From Gonapodya sp. JEL0774 (taxonomy: Eukaryota; Monoblepharomycota; Monoblepharidomycetes; Monoblepharidales; Gonapodyaceae): 64,000 nt of DNA. How positions within the stretch are numbered: position 1 is the stretch's first letter; each line of letters begins with the position of its first letter. The position numbers were made by a program, and so were the translations under genes. Location: NCBI GenBank assembly GCA_027604505.1, contig JADIIX010000001.1, positions 372,001-436,000 of the forward strand. Reading direction: 5' to 3'. Shown piece after piece: positions 20,757 to 31,964 of the stretch. The notes under the pieces are model-generated. The model did no database searches. It saw only the letters and a list, made by a program, of their open reading frames with translations, and had not been told where the DNA came from.

Positions 20757-22928
20757 TCATGCTGTTATTACACGTGTCAGCTTTTGCAGTCTGTTGAGTA
20801 ACGCATCTCCGGATTTGATGGCTGTTTGATATTGGTGGTTCTTCGCGTCAGGACGGTTGGTCTCCACAATCCCCCCAACCTTGTCAATGACGGCATTCAG
20901 CCTGCCTGCCGCAATAAATCGCGCAAGGTCCCTAATAGAAGGAAAGCACAGCATCAGCACCAAAGTACCACAAAAAAAGTCCGAGCACGAGAGCGTGGGT
21001 TTGAAAGTACTCACAAATCAATGTATTCCTCGGTGACCCCAAATGAGTTGGCCATGGACTCAATGGTCAACGAGCGGTACGACTCAAGGAGCTGCGTGTA
21101 TGCGATGATACGCATTTCTCGTACGTAGAATCGGAAGTGAGGGTAGAGAATCCAGTCGGTTTTGAGCGACTGCTCGACGACGGCTGTATGGAAGGACATC
21201 ACTGCAATTAGTTGACTCGGACAACCACCTTCACTGAGCAACCCACCGAGGGAGGAGAAAAACTTCTTGTAATCCGAGTTGTATAAAGAAGTGACGAAGT
21301 CCTCGGCGTATTGCATTTCGTGAATGACCTCCAAGATTTCTGGTGAGTTAATCACCTTTTATCAGGATGGACACGTTCACATGTTGCGCAGGTGACCGAG
21401 AACCACCAACCAAAAACCCGAACACACCTTCTTCTTAATGTCGGGTCTCTTGAGGGTCAGTGCCGCAGCCAGGACAGTGTAACGGACAAAATCTTTGTAA
21501 TCCATCAGTTCCGTGCTGGTGAACGTAGCCAAACTGTCGAGGAGCAGATTGACAGCCCCCTTAAAATCCCGATTGGAAAGGCAGTTGATTCCCTCGTAGA
21601 CTTTGAGGCGGTTGCGTCGGTCCCAGTCACCACCCTCTTCAATTAAACTGGAACAGAGGTGGAAATCATCGTTGAAGTCGGTGCGACCTACAATCTCTTG
21701 ACCACCCCAACCATCTCAACAGAGCGCGCACCTCTTTACTTTTTCGATGTTACGGGAAATGACGTCCGCGTCCTGGAAGAAGAAACCGATGCGGATAATA
21801 GAAAAGACCATGTCAATGCGGGATCCCAGAGGGCCCGTTTTGTCGATTGCGACTCGGAAGGCAGTGAGAGCCTTTTCCTGTTGAAGTGCCAGACAAACTT
21901 GAGATCAGAAATCATTCAGGGTGGCGATTCAATACATAGCAAGGCCGTTTGCATGCTCGACTGCTGCTGAATCATCTGCGGTCGGCATGAAGAACTCTCC
22001 TGAAATCTCCTTGGTCCTCGCGCGTCCATAACACAGTGAGAGGATCCACTCTTTTGTACAACTGAACTCTTCAGCACGAGGAACAGAGTACCATGTTGGT
22101 CCCAACTATTCGTCGATGGCTGAGGTTCATCAAGAGCCTACTTTTGGGTTCATTGCTGGACCAACACTCAGTCCATGTATGCATATCAACAGAATCCACA
22201 AGACCCCGCCCGTCGCGCCCTCCGCTCCGAGTCAGCTAAGACCTCAGGCTGTCCCTTTCCTTTCCCGAGGCTAGAATCACAGGCCCCCACTTTTCATTTT
22301 TCATTTGCCACGCTTTGTGCGTGCTGAGCTTGGAGTTCGCCTGGGGTATCAGTCCTCGAGAACTCACCTTCTCACCAATCTGTGCCAGATACTGTGCCTT
22401 CAGACGAAGTGTATCCGTAACTTCGGTCTCGCCCAAGTTCTGTTCCGCATCCTGCAAGCGCTCTTCCAGCCTTTTCAGCTCCTCGGCATTTCGGATTTCC
22501 ATTTGGGCGATGTAGGCCTCGTCGATGGGGAGCTTCAAGTCGGTAGCAATGAGGCGGCAATATGGAGCCATATCTGGCAGAAAAGAACATTGAAACTCAT
22601 GTTAGCATGAATTCTTCATGCAAAAAAGATGATTGAATCCTGTTCCTTTGGGCCTCCGAGGTTGTTCGCTCTGACACAACAGAGCGCCGTCGTGTCCTCA
22701 ACACACCATGCTTCTTGATAGCCTCAACAAGGTTTGCCTTTGTGGCCTCTCTGACATCGTTGGTCACATGTGGCAGGGAGAGAACAAAGCGGAGAGCGGG
22801 GACATCCAGATTTGGGATTCGCGGGATCGCTTCTTCACCAGACTAAGGCGATAGGGAGGAGTATGAGCATCGAAAGCGAGCAGCAGGAATGCAGGTTTGC
22901 AAGGTCTTTAATTAATTAGGCCCACCAT
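20757..22928 (-). CDS. RPN7: 26S proteasome lid subunit Rpn7/PSMD6
   Basis: PCI-domain subunit of the 19S regulatory lid. Exons 22928-22926 (ATG only), 22842-22707, 22573-22368, 21877-21732, 21647-21428, 21355-21015 and 20931-20757 give 408 residues; human PSMD6 has 389. Family motifs are [24 protein letters not shown]-type [71 protein letters not shown] and, at the PCI winged helix, [30 protein letters not shown], ending [14 protein letters not shown]. Intron 3 (22367-21878) is 490 nt and carries a possible C/D snoRNA. The first exon is inferred: only the initiator codon lies before a GT-AG intron of about 83 nt. Confidence 0.93.
22066..22139 (-). ncRNA. Possible box C/D snoRNA inside RPN7 intron 3
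   Basis: Within the 490-nt intron and on the sense strand, a C-like box TTGATGA (22133-22127) is followed 52 nt later by a D box CTGA (22074-22071). The flanks CTCT and AGAG can pair as a short terminal stem. The first base of box C is T rather than the usual purine, and no clean C'/D' pair is seen. This is only a candidate. Confidence 0.3.
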
Positions 22929-24220
22929 TATGAATGTGGAAACGGATTTATTACGACAGTGCGGTTCACTAGTGGGATTTGCTGGAGGGTGAACACGCAA
23001 GCACGCATCCAAATCATTTTACAAGAGCAGTGATTGATTTGGTTCAGGAGTTACTGTAAGTGTGTGTTTTCATTGCTCGAACCAGAAAATGAATCGCAAG
23101 TGCATATTACTGTTTTAATGTGGACTCAAGCATCCGGCGGATAGTGATAAACTCGCCCATGGAGACTGACTTGTGTGCAAGAATCTCTTTCTCTCTGTTT
23201 CTTTCTTGTAACACGTTTCTCGATGAGTTTCTCATAGGACATAACCGAGACGACGACTGCCTGTATGGCCGCGCAATCGCGCCCCTTGCCGGGTCAAATT
23301 TGAATAAACTAAGGTCAAAAAACTTCATATCGATAACCTCTATATCATATACTATCATCTGTCTGGGAACTCATGAGAAATGATTATACGCGGTCAAATT
23401 GGCACTCCTGCAGTAGCATTGGTCTCAGGGTTGCTCTTCCTGTTGTGCAACCACACATCGATAATGGCCTGAAACAACACTAGGCACTGTCAGATTATTG
23501 TCAGAACTTAGTAATCGATGATGGAGCGGATAGATTAACTCCCTCATGGCGGTCATTGTTGACGAAAATGGTGCCCGAAAATACTCCCGAGTTGAATGTA
23601 CATGTGCTCCACTTCATCCACTCCTGCGGGAACTGGCTCACGTAGAATTGCTGCACGACATGCCATTACTTTCAGGTGTCACATAAGACTCCCACGAACT
23701 CCCTTCCGTGGCCCTACTCTTCAAAAGTCCCATTTCATTACGTTGTTTCCGAAGCCAGAGAAGCTCCTTCACCCCAAACATCGGTTCCCACCAATCAAAG
23801 CCGTCTTGGATGGACTGCTCCCGGTCGGTGGAGTGAGGTACGAGTGAATAGAGGCATAGGCTCCTCGAAACGTTCTGAGTGATAAGTGGATTGGGGGAGA
23901 CCGCCAGATGAGTCCGCACCTGGGGGAATCGACTTTTCTCGATTAATCAGAGCGGAGATGGCCAGTTTTAGGCGGTAGAGGGTCAGGGTGATTTAATAGA
24001 AAGGTGACAGGACGAGGGTTACTGTGCCAGCCGCTTAGGTGTGCGCGTGGCAGTCCTAGTGTTGAGGATCTCGGAGTTTTCACCTTGTGAACGTAATTCC
24101 CAGAGTTACCCCAATTCGCTGTGATTTGCAGCAGCAAGATCGCCCATCCTCTCTTTCCATACATCTTTACCCCCAATCCAGTAATCAGCCGGAATCCGTC
24201 CTTCTCCCTTCCGTGCGGAA
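22929..24220. other. Unassigned 1.3-kb intergenic stretch
   Basis: This lies between two divergent genes. Minus-strand frames around 23940-23400 contain protein-like pieces with splice-like borders (for example HSERFEEPMPLFTRTSLHR near 23890-23840, REPVPAGVDEVEHMYIQLG near 23645-23590, and IDVWLHNRKSNPETNATAGV near 23465-23400). I could not join them into one supported model or recognise a family. A small spliced minus-strand gene is plausible. Confidence 0.35.
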
Positions 24221-26087
24221 ATGTCCTCAAGCGAAAGCGAAGTGTCCGAAAAAGACGAAGAGGAGCTCAGCGTCTCTCAACCTCTTACTGGACAGTGGTC
24301 AAACCTTGCAATTGAGGAGCTGGAGGGGAGTTTTATCCCTGAGCGGGGCAGACCAATGGTCACGAAGTGGTTGATTGCAATGTTGGTTGCCGGGACTCTT
24401 GGCGCAGTCTCATATCTGATTGTGTCTTCTATTGTTGGGCGAACTGGACTTGATGCTCCTGAGGTCGAGATTAGTATGCTCAATATCACCAAATCTGGCC
24501 CAATTAGGGCGCACTTCAATGTCTCTGAATACTTGGCAACTGGGAGCGCTACATTCACGGTTCAGGGTGAGCAACGAGAGAAATTGGGTATTTTACTCCT
24601 CTGCTGAAAAGAGCACCATTCTGATCACATCAGAGAACCTTGTACGGTCTAGAAAGTACATCACAAGCTTTCCGTCATCCGGCTGGACGAATCAAGTGAT
24701 GGAAGTGACCAATTTGATATACTTGGCCCGTCTTACCGATCGGATACCTATCGTTCCTTCGTTTGAGCCTACTCATTTCGGGTCTCTGAACACTGCCGGT
24801 CCTCTCAAGTTTGAGGATGTCTTCGATGTCCCTTACCTTATGGGTAAACTAGGTTTCCCAGTCGTACAATGGCATGAGATCAAGGAGCTGAATTCCTCCT
24901 CGAAGGAACAACCACTCGAGCAGATTGGCTGCTGGTCCGTGCGCGCGGGAAATCAAGCTTCAGGTGGTGTTCCTGGTGACTGGACGAGCAAGAATATGTT
25001 CAAACTCGGTCAGTGCCTGCAACCATAGTCTCTGTTTGTGGAACCGCAATTCTCATGATGGTGAACTCGTTGCAGATGTATCCTATACCCCAGTACCATA
25101 CTGGTTCACACTCACTCATGGTGCTGATTTAAATACTCGTACATGGTCGCTATGGGCATTGGCCAGTCTTTCATTTCCCGAAATGCGCGCACGAATTCTT
25201 GGAGAACAGTCTTGGGCTACCTTGCCTGTACCCAGCGGTTCCGGAAAAAAATTGGAGCCTAACGATCACCTTCTTTGCTTTGACGATGTTTACTATACAG
25301 GCTTGATCTACCCAAACCCAGGAGACGACGTGAGTACCTAGGTGTGCGACCTCAATTTGTTTGTTCTAAGTTTCAGCTCCGCTCTTCCACGAGTTTTTTA
25401 ACGATTACTCACCGATGTGGAATCATATTGGTGTTCACATGCGTTGGAAATCAACCCTTGTGGATATCGCAAACCAATATCTCCGCAAACATTTTGGAGT
25501 TCAGGAGGATGATTCTATTCCACCAGTACGTATATCTACTGTTAAAAGTTTTTGCATCCTTTAATTCCCTCGTATTTTGACCAGTTTATTTCTGTGCACG
25601 TTCGACGAGATGATTTCAAGATGGCTTGCTCCAAAGATATCACCCTTGATCAGTGCTTTGCTTCATTAAAATCATTTAGACATCGTGTTCAAGATCTGCA
25701 AAAAGCATTGCTTTCTCGACCTGAGAAGATAAATGTGACAGAGGTTATTGTTACCTCCGATGAGCGTGATCCGCGCTGGTGGGAACAAGTCGCAGAGCTT
25801 GGGCCCGGGTGGAGATGGATCAATCATACGGTTGAGAGAACCGAGGAGAGATATGGAAAATGGTGTGTTCTTTGACGTGCGTCCATCCCATTGTCTATTT
25901 ACTAACATTGTTGACCTCGTTCAGGTACCCCCTTGTGTTAGACGTCGTTTTTCAGTCAATGGGAGCTGGATTTGTTGGGACTAGGGGAAGCACCATGTCG
26001 AATATTGCTGCGAAGAGAGTTCAAGATTGGCATGGTGGTCCATCATTTGAAGTGGCTTGGGGCCACCCGGATGCAGATGAGCAATGA
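24221..26087 (+). CDS. Type II membrane glycosyltransferase, GDP-fucose O-fucosyltransferase-like
   Basis: Six exons (24221-24566, 24634-25008, 25076-25333, 25377-25525, 25585-25862, 25925-26087) encode 522 residues. A short acidic cytosolic tail precedes one signal-anchor (KWLIAMLVAGTLGAVSYLIVSSIV, about residues 47-71 in two parts), placing the catalytic domain in the Golgi/ER lumen. Lumenal markers are PSSGWTNQ near the N-terminus of the domain, an NTAGPLKFEDVFD segment, and FISVHVRRDDFK, which fits the HxRRxD nucleotide-binding motif of O-fucosyltransferase-type folds (PF10250). The end SMGAGFVGTRGSTMSNIAAKR matches the family's C-terminal loop. The third donor (A|gtacct) was chosen because only it keeps the frame into TPLFHEFFNDYS. 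Similar proteins occur in basidiomycetes; donor and acceptor sugars are unknown. Confidence 0.8.
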
Positions 26088-26587
26088 ACCTCAAGTTTAG
26101 AGGATCCATCATCTTCACCACGCATACCATGCATACGTGAGCTGCTTCAACTTTCTAGTTTTGGTAATAATAAATGAATTCATTATAGATTTATCACACA
26201 ACTCAATGGTAGAAACGTCACTTCATCATATCTATCACATTAGAACACGATGCACTCTTTGCTTATTGTCCACACGAACCCACACGAATTGAGTGCGCTA
26301 TTTATCCGCGACCGTCGAGTGATGCGGGCCAGAAATTTGAGATGTCATGCAAAGCGGTACATTTATCGTTATGTAATGTGCATGAATTTAGGCTGCTGTC
26401 TATCGAGCCTGAGTGAGTTGCTCAACTTTGTATTCCATGGCGTACGGGTGTAGACAATTATAAATCATTCGATTTGGCTTTCATTGCTGTGATATTGGGT
26501 AATGGGGGGGGGGGGTGAGGAGAGGGGGGGAGATTTGGACAGCAAACAACAGACCAGAGATACCAAACCGCCCATCATATTTTATCC
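26088..26587. other. Intergenic region with long G-runs
   Basis: This 500-bp spacer precedes the eIF2B delta gene. At 26504-26515 there is a run of 12 G, followed by GTGAGGAGA and a second run of 7 G (26524-26530), about 60 bp before the start codon. Otherwise it is AT-rich and without coding signal. Confidence 0.5.
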
Positions 26588-29254
26588 ATGTCGGCTCCGA
26601 AAACGCCCCACAAGGGACCAAACAAGCAGACGCAAATGAATCAGGTTTATTGATGAAGATGATGACCACTTTTTCTCTTCAATCGCATGCTCACTCGCCC
26701 GTGCTCATACATTCATGTGTTTCCATTAACAACAGCACGGATCCCAGACCTTGCGCGGCTGGAGTGATACGCCATCTTCGATTCCGGCGTCTCCCATGGC
26801 CTCATCGTCAATCCAGATTCTTGGCACGTCGCCGAAACGAGGAGGGGGAAGCAGGGCGGGCAAATCCCCTTCTACCTCAGTTGTAATGTCACCACGACAA
26901 CATTCGTTTCAGGCGGGGTCTAGCTATGAGGACCGACTGTTCCAAAGCTCACCAGACGACAGTACTTACCTGGAACGTCGTTTTGTCGAGCCCCTCAAAG
27001 ACAGGGAGAACGATAATCGACCACGATCCACTGCTCGAGGACGTGGAAGTGGTCGAAGACAACGTGGTGATAATTCATCTGCTAGAAGCGGTGATGTTTT
27101 TGGATCTGCAGAGGAGGAACAAGATCTTGTCGGTGTGGCAGGAGTAACCATGGACGGTCTGCTGGAGTCAACAGGGTCACCGCATCTCCCCGACAGCTCC
27201 CAGGAAGTGTTTCGGCACGAAAATGGACACCCTGGGTCTTCTGCCGGTCCGCCGGTCATTCACACTCAAGCTCCCCCCAATCCTCTCCATGTCGAAAATG
27301 GACCTCCCGGACAGGAAGAGCGCAGCGGCCCAGTGGAAGGTGGTCAGGAGAAATCGAAAGCCGATTTGCGGAAGGAAAAACGTGCGCAGCAGGTGCGGAT
27401 CCATATGGGGACAGATTGAATCCGACCCTGTGTGTGAGTGACCCGATTCTTCCAGGCAGCACAAAAGGCAGAGAGAGTCGCCAAGGCCGCAAGCAAACAA
27501 CAAGATGTTTCGTCGGCCCAAAAGTCCTCCCAAGCAAACAAAGTATCCCATAAAGAGCCTCCTTCCTCTCAGGAGCGTTCTGGTCCTGGGACGCAGGATT
27601 CGGGGGTTCAACCCAAGCACCAGGGGGCGAAGCAACAACAACAACAGCAGCAGCAGCAGCAACAACAACCTAAGACTGGAAAGCCTCAGACCGCCCCTGT
27701 TCCCCCTCCTACTCAGGCGCCTTTACCCACCAGTGCGTCAGAAATCAAACCGCCTAGCGTACCCTCCCCCTTCACCACCGACAAGAAGAAGAAGGTACTT
27801 CAACGTGTCCAATCCCAACGTCCTGTAGCACTGTTTGCCCATCTTCCCCAGTATGAGCGCGGGACGACCGGAACACCTGAGTTGAGTACCATTCATCCGG
27901 CAATCGTCCAGCTCGGAGTGCAGTTCAGTAGCTACGCCATCACGGGAGGTAATGCCAGATGTATTGCAATGCTAGGTGCTTTCAAGAAAGTAGGTTGTGT
28001 CGTTTCACGCGCGATACAGTCGCTAACCTCACTCACCGTGGTGATGCCAGCTGATTCTTGACTACTTTGCCGAGTACCCTCCCCAAACCGGCGTCGCCTT
28101 GCAAAGGCAATTGACATCGTACTTGACAAAGCAAATTGACTTCTTGAACACTGTCCGCACTCTGGCGACGTCCATGCGGACTGCCATTCGTTTTGTCAAG
28201 TCGGAGATTTCGGCGATCGGCGCCGATAATTTGGGACAAGACGTAAGCTCTCCTGTGGTAGAATCTTCTGTGTGACTTAAAACCCGTCCAAATGTTCTAC
28301 TTACTGAAAATTGTTTCACAGGCGCAGTCCCACGTCATTAACTCCATTGACCGTTTCATAGAAACCCACATTCACGATGCCACTCGCTCCATTGTCCAAA
28401 ATGCTCTCCCGAAGATTCGCGATGGCTCCGTCATAGTCACCTATGGGCGTAGCGCGGCGGTTCTCGATCTGTGCCTCGAAGCAACCAAACGAGGCATAAG
28501 ATTCAAAGTTTTTGTAGTGGACTCACGACCTCGAATGGAAGGGAGAGGGATGCTCGCGAAACTCGCCGCTGTGGGTGTCAACTGCGGTTATTGTCTTCTC
28601 AGCGGGTTAAGTTTTGTCCTCAAGGCTGTGAGTATTGTAAGATGCCCTGATGGGAATGGCGTTGTGTTAACATTGTAATGTGCTCAGGCGACGCTCGTTG
28701 TCTTGGGAGCCTCGGCGATGCTCTCCAATGGTGCGTTATTGAGCCGAATCGGTACTGCTTGTATAACAATGGCTGCAGTGGAAGCGCGGATCCCTGTCGT
28801 TGTTCTCTGTGAAACGTATAAGTTTTCAGACAACGTGCGCCTGGACTCTTTCGTTTGGAACGAGATTGGTATGTTGCTTATGTTTCTGCCGAAAGAGGAG
28901 CAGTTTCGATGCGATCATAATTGCGAAACGTGGGCTCAGGTGACGCCGAAGAGCTGGTCGATATAAGAGGACCAAAAACTCCGCAGCAGACTGTGTTTCG
29001 ACCCACTCCGGAACCCGCGAAATCGATCGACACCCTGAGTGACTGGCGAGAGCTGGACCAATTAAAACTCCTCAATCTTCTCTACGACGTGACCCCCGCC
29101 AAATTCATAACAGCAGTAGTTACGGAAATGGGCATTATTCCTCCCTCCAGGTGAGTGTTCAGGGGAGCGATTGTTCATCTGAGTGTCCTCACTTCTGAAC
29201 CTCCACAGTGTACCAGTGGTTTTGAGAGAACTCAACTCGGATTCTGGATTTTGA
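26588..29254 (+). CDS. GCD2: Translation initiation factor eIF2B subunit delta
   Basis: Regulatory-subcomplex subunit of the eIF2 guanine-nucleotide exchange factor. Exons 26588-26644, 26736-27392, 27456-27989, 28051-28242, 28322-28627, 28688-28868, 28940-29150 and 29209-29254 give 727 residues. The N-terminal 330 are basic, disordered and low complexity, with a polyglutamine run of 12 encoded by mixed CAA/CAG (27632-27669). The conserved Rossmann-like domain begins near ALFAHLPQYERG and shows IHPAIVQLG, ITGGNARCIAML, LDYFAEYPPQTG, ALPKIRDGSVIVTYGRS, VFVVDSRPRMEGRGML, LGASAMLSNGALLSRIGT, CETYKFSDNVRLDSFVWNE, and LNLLYDVTPAKFITAVVTE at the C-terminus. The first exon, MSAPKTPHKGPNKQ, is inferred from a phase-0 intron ending aacaacag; otherwise ATG 26796 could start the protein. 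Confidence 0.94.
27632..27669 (+). repeat. CAA/CAG trinucleotide tract (polyglutamine)
   Basis: About 12 consecutive glutamine codons, a block of CAG units inside CAA units, within the disordered N-terminus of eIF2B delta. Length variation between strains would be expected. Confidence 0.85.
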
Positions 29255-29407
29255 AATAAGTTTAGATAGAATGAGCATCAACGAATGTTGCTTCACATAT
29301 ACTACTATTACTGAAATTGATTGATTAACGGCAGAACTGGTTGTGTTTTGCACATCCTCCATCGATCACCAAAGCGACGCCCCGCGCTCCTGTGGGGAGA
29401 GAATTCC

Positions 29408-31793
29408 ATGACTTCCAATGGCAGCGTACATAGTGGAATTACTCTGTTCCAGGCGGCCCAGCAAGGGGACCTGCAACGCATCCAATACTTGATTGAGTCT
29501 GGCCACAACACCGCGAATGACCGCGATGATCAGGTGTGTTGGAAACTGTTCCCGCTCGAATCTGTGAGCGGCTCTAGATGGTTTTTTCGCACTATTCAGA
29601 ATGTCACAGCGCTCCACTGGGCTGCTATTAACAATCATCTCAGGATTTCACAGTATCTGATTGACAAAAAGGCGGAGCTGGATGCCAAAGGCGGTGGGCA
29701 CGATCAATTTGACGGTCTGAGCGCGATTCTGAGTAATTTCATGCCTCGGCGGGCACAGGGGACTTGGTGGCGACTCCCCTTCATTGGGCGACGAGGTCTG
29801 GATACATCCAAATGGTCACACTGCTTGTCAAGTTTGGTGCCGACCCGAATGAAAGAGATAATCAAGGTGTGATTGGGCGTGATGCACTCGACAGATGCGT
29901 GCTGAAATAATGCGTATTTAAGGTTACAATGCCATGCACTTGGCTGCCCACGGTGGTCATTCAATGCTGCTCCTGTATTTGGTCTCACTTGGAATGGACG
30001 TGGACACACTCGATAGTATGGGGAGAACCCCGTTGATGTGGGTCTGCTACATGGGGACGTCCTTGGATTCGTTCGATATACTACTTCGGTTGGGTACTGA
30101 CCTTGACAGAACGGTGAGTGTATGTTCTACTTTCTTGTGCTCATGCGCAAAGAAATATGAGATCCTGGCACTCGCAACGCAGGATACAACACAGTTTACT
30201 GCGCTCCATTGGGCTGTCGTTGTGAGTAGTGGGTTGCGACGACGGTGATGTCAACTCCTGGCTGACAGTCCTAGTTACGAAGACAAATCATTTGGATATG
30301 GCTAAGAAGGCCGTTCATGCCGGTGCCCGAGTTGACTTGAGGGACAACAACGGCAAAACACCCTACGATTGGGCGAAAGAGCGCAATCTCCTGTCCCAGT
30401 ACGAGGATATATTACATTCAAAACCTGCTGTGCCTGCTGGGAAAACATCTTTCCCTGCTGCGAGCGTGTACTCTCCGATGGCACGAAACATTTTGTGGGG
30501 ACTTCCTTTTCTGTTCCTTCCAGTGGCTGTTGCGACACTCTCCATCGCACCATGGTACCTGGGGTGGATTCTCGTACTTGCTGAACTCTTAGGCATGATG
30601 AAGGGGATAGGGCGGTGGATTCTTAAGGGGAAGCACGGGGAGCTAGCCAAGACTCCGTTCATGAGCGCCATTTTTCAAGCCAGTGCTTTTTGGACCGCGG
30701 TCGACTATTTTTTCGTGGTTCTTCCAAGTAAGTGTAGTACTATTGTTTCATTTATGCCCGCCAGTGCATGCCAAACGACGGAACGTAAAAACAGATACGT
30801 CTCACTTACTCCTTCACAATGTGTTGTTTGTCACTTTATTCGCAATTTGTATATACACGTTCAGTCGCGCAACGTACGGTGATCCGGGCTTCTTGCCCAA
30901 GTCTCAAACAGCTGAACAGCGGAATAGGGCTGTTGTCACGCTGGCCGCCCGAGGACTTCTGGACACGCGACACTACTGCATCAGTTGCGAAATACATAAG
31001 CCCATGCGGAGCAAGCACTGTAAGATATGCGATCGGTGCGTTGCCAAATTTGATCACCACTGTCCGTGGACGAACAACTGTATGTGAGTGGCAAAGCACT
31101 CGTTCGCTGTCGTGCGCTAGAGTACAATCCTTATAACGGCGGAACATTTATGTTTTATTACCAGCGGTTCACAAAACCATCGACAGTTTATGATGTTTCT
31201 GTACGCACTTGTTCCTGGCATAGTTATCTTTGATCTCATGGTTATTGAGCGTGAGTCGCATTGGATTGGACTCACGTGTCGTGGGTGAGAACGTTTATAT
31301 AACTCATACCACCCGCATCTTACAGATTACTCACTTGCCCTCGAGCAGGGACTTGGATTAGTTAATCCGAGCTGTCCTTTGATTCCGGAGCTTTGTCGTT
31401 TATTAAATTACGACATGTCCACACTTGCCTTGACAGTGTGGATCACGTGTAATTTGATTTGGACAGTCTTCTTATGTGTGATGCAGTCATATCAGGTTGT
31501 CATCAACAAAACGACGAATGAGACTGTGAATTGGCATAGGTGAGCTGCAGCTCAAAGACCATAACAAACGATTTTGGGAAAGTTTAACCGTTTAGACCAA
31601 CCCTAACCTTGAAAATAGGTACGACTACCGGACTACCGCGGGACTTGGAGGCTCTGGAGATGAGAATCCGTTTGATAGGGGATGTTTTGGGAACTTTGCA
31701 TCGTTCTGGGTGGCTGACCCCTCTTCGTGGTATTCGGATGGGGGGGGGAATGGACGTGGGGCAGGTGAAGGAGCAAAAATTGAGATGGTATAA
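29408..31793 (+). CDS. AKR1: Ankyrin-repeat DHHC palmitoyltransferase (Akr1 family)
   Basis: Golgi/endosome S-acyltransferase that transfers palmitate to cysteines. Exons 29408-29533, 29600-29693, 29759-29866, 29923-30113, 30183-30228, 30275-30727, 30765-31083, 31165-31250, 31326-31539 and 31619-31793 give 603 residues. Ankyrin repeats occupy about residues 10-215 (TALHWAAINNHL, TPLHWATRSGYIQMVTLLVKFGADPNERD, NAMHLAAHGGHSMLLLYLV, GRTPLMWVCYMG, KTPYDWAKER). Four hydrophobic segments then surround the zinc-binding CRD: CISCEIHKPMRSKHCKIC, DRCVAKFDHHCPWTNNCIG. The catalytic Cys lies in DHHC. Two further membrane segments follow (FMMFLYALVPGIVIFDLMVI; TLALTVWITCNLIWTVFLCV), and a TTxE-like motif is not obvious. 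The short intron 30728-30764 is 37 nt. The donor after exon 5 is uncertain. Confidence 0.92.
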
Positions 31794-31964
31794 AATCAAC
31801 TGATATTTCATGTAATTGATTGACTGATATTTACGCAATCACGCACGTACTATTACATTCCTCACGATTAGTGAACAGAAAGAATTGTATAACTTCTGTG
31901 GTCAGTGCTGATCGGGATCACGATCAGTCGGGCTGGTTCATTCGTCATTCCAGAGTTGGGTGTC

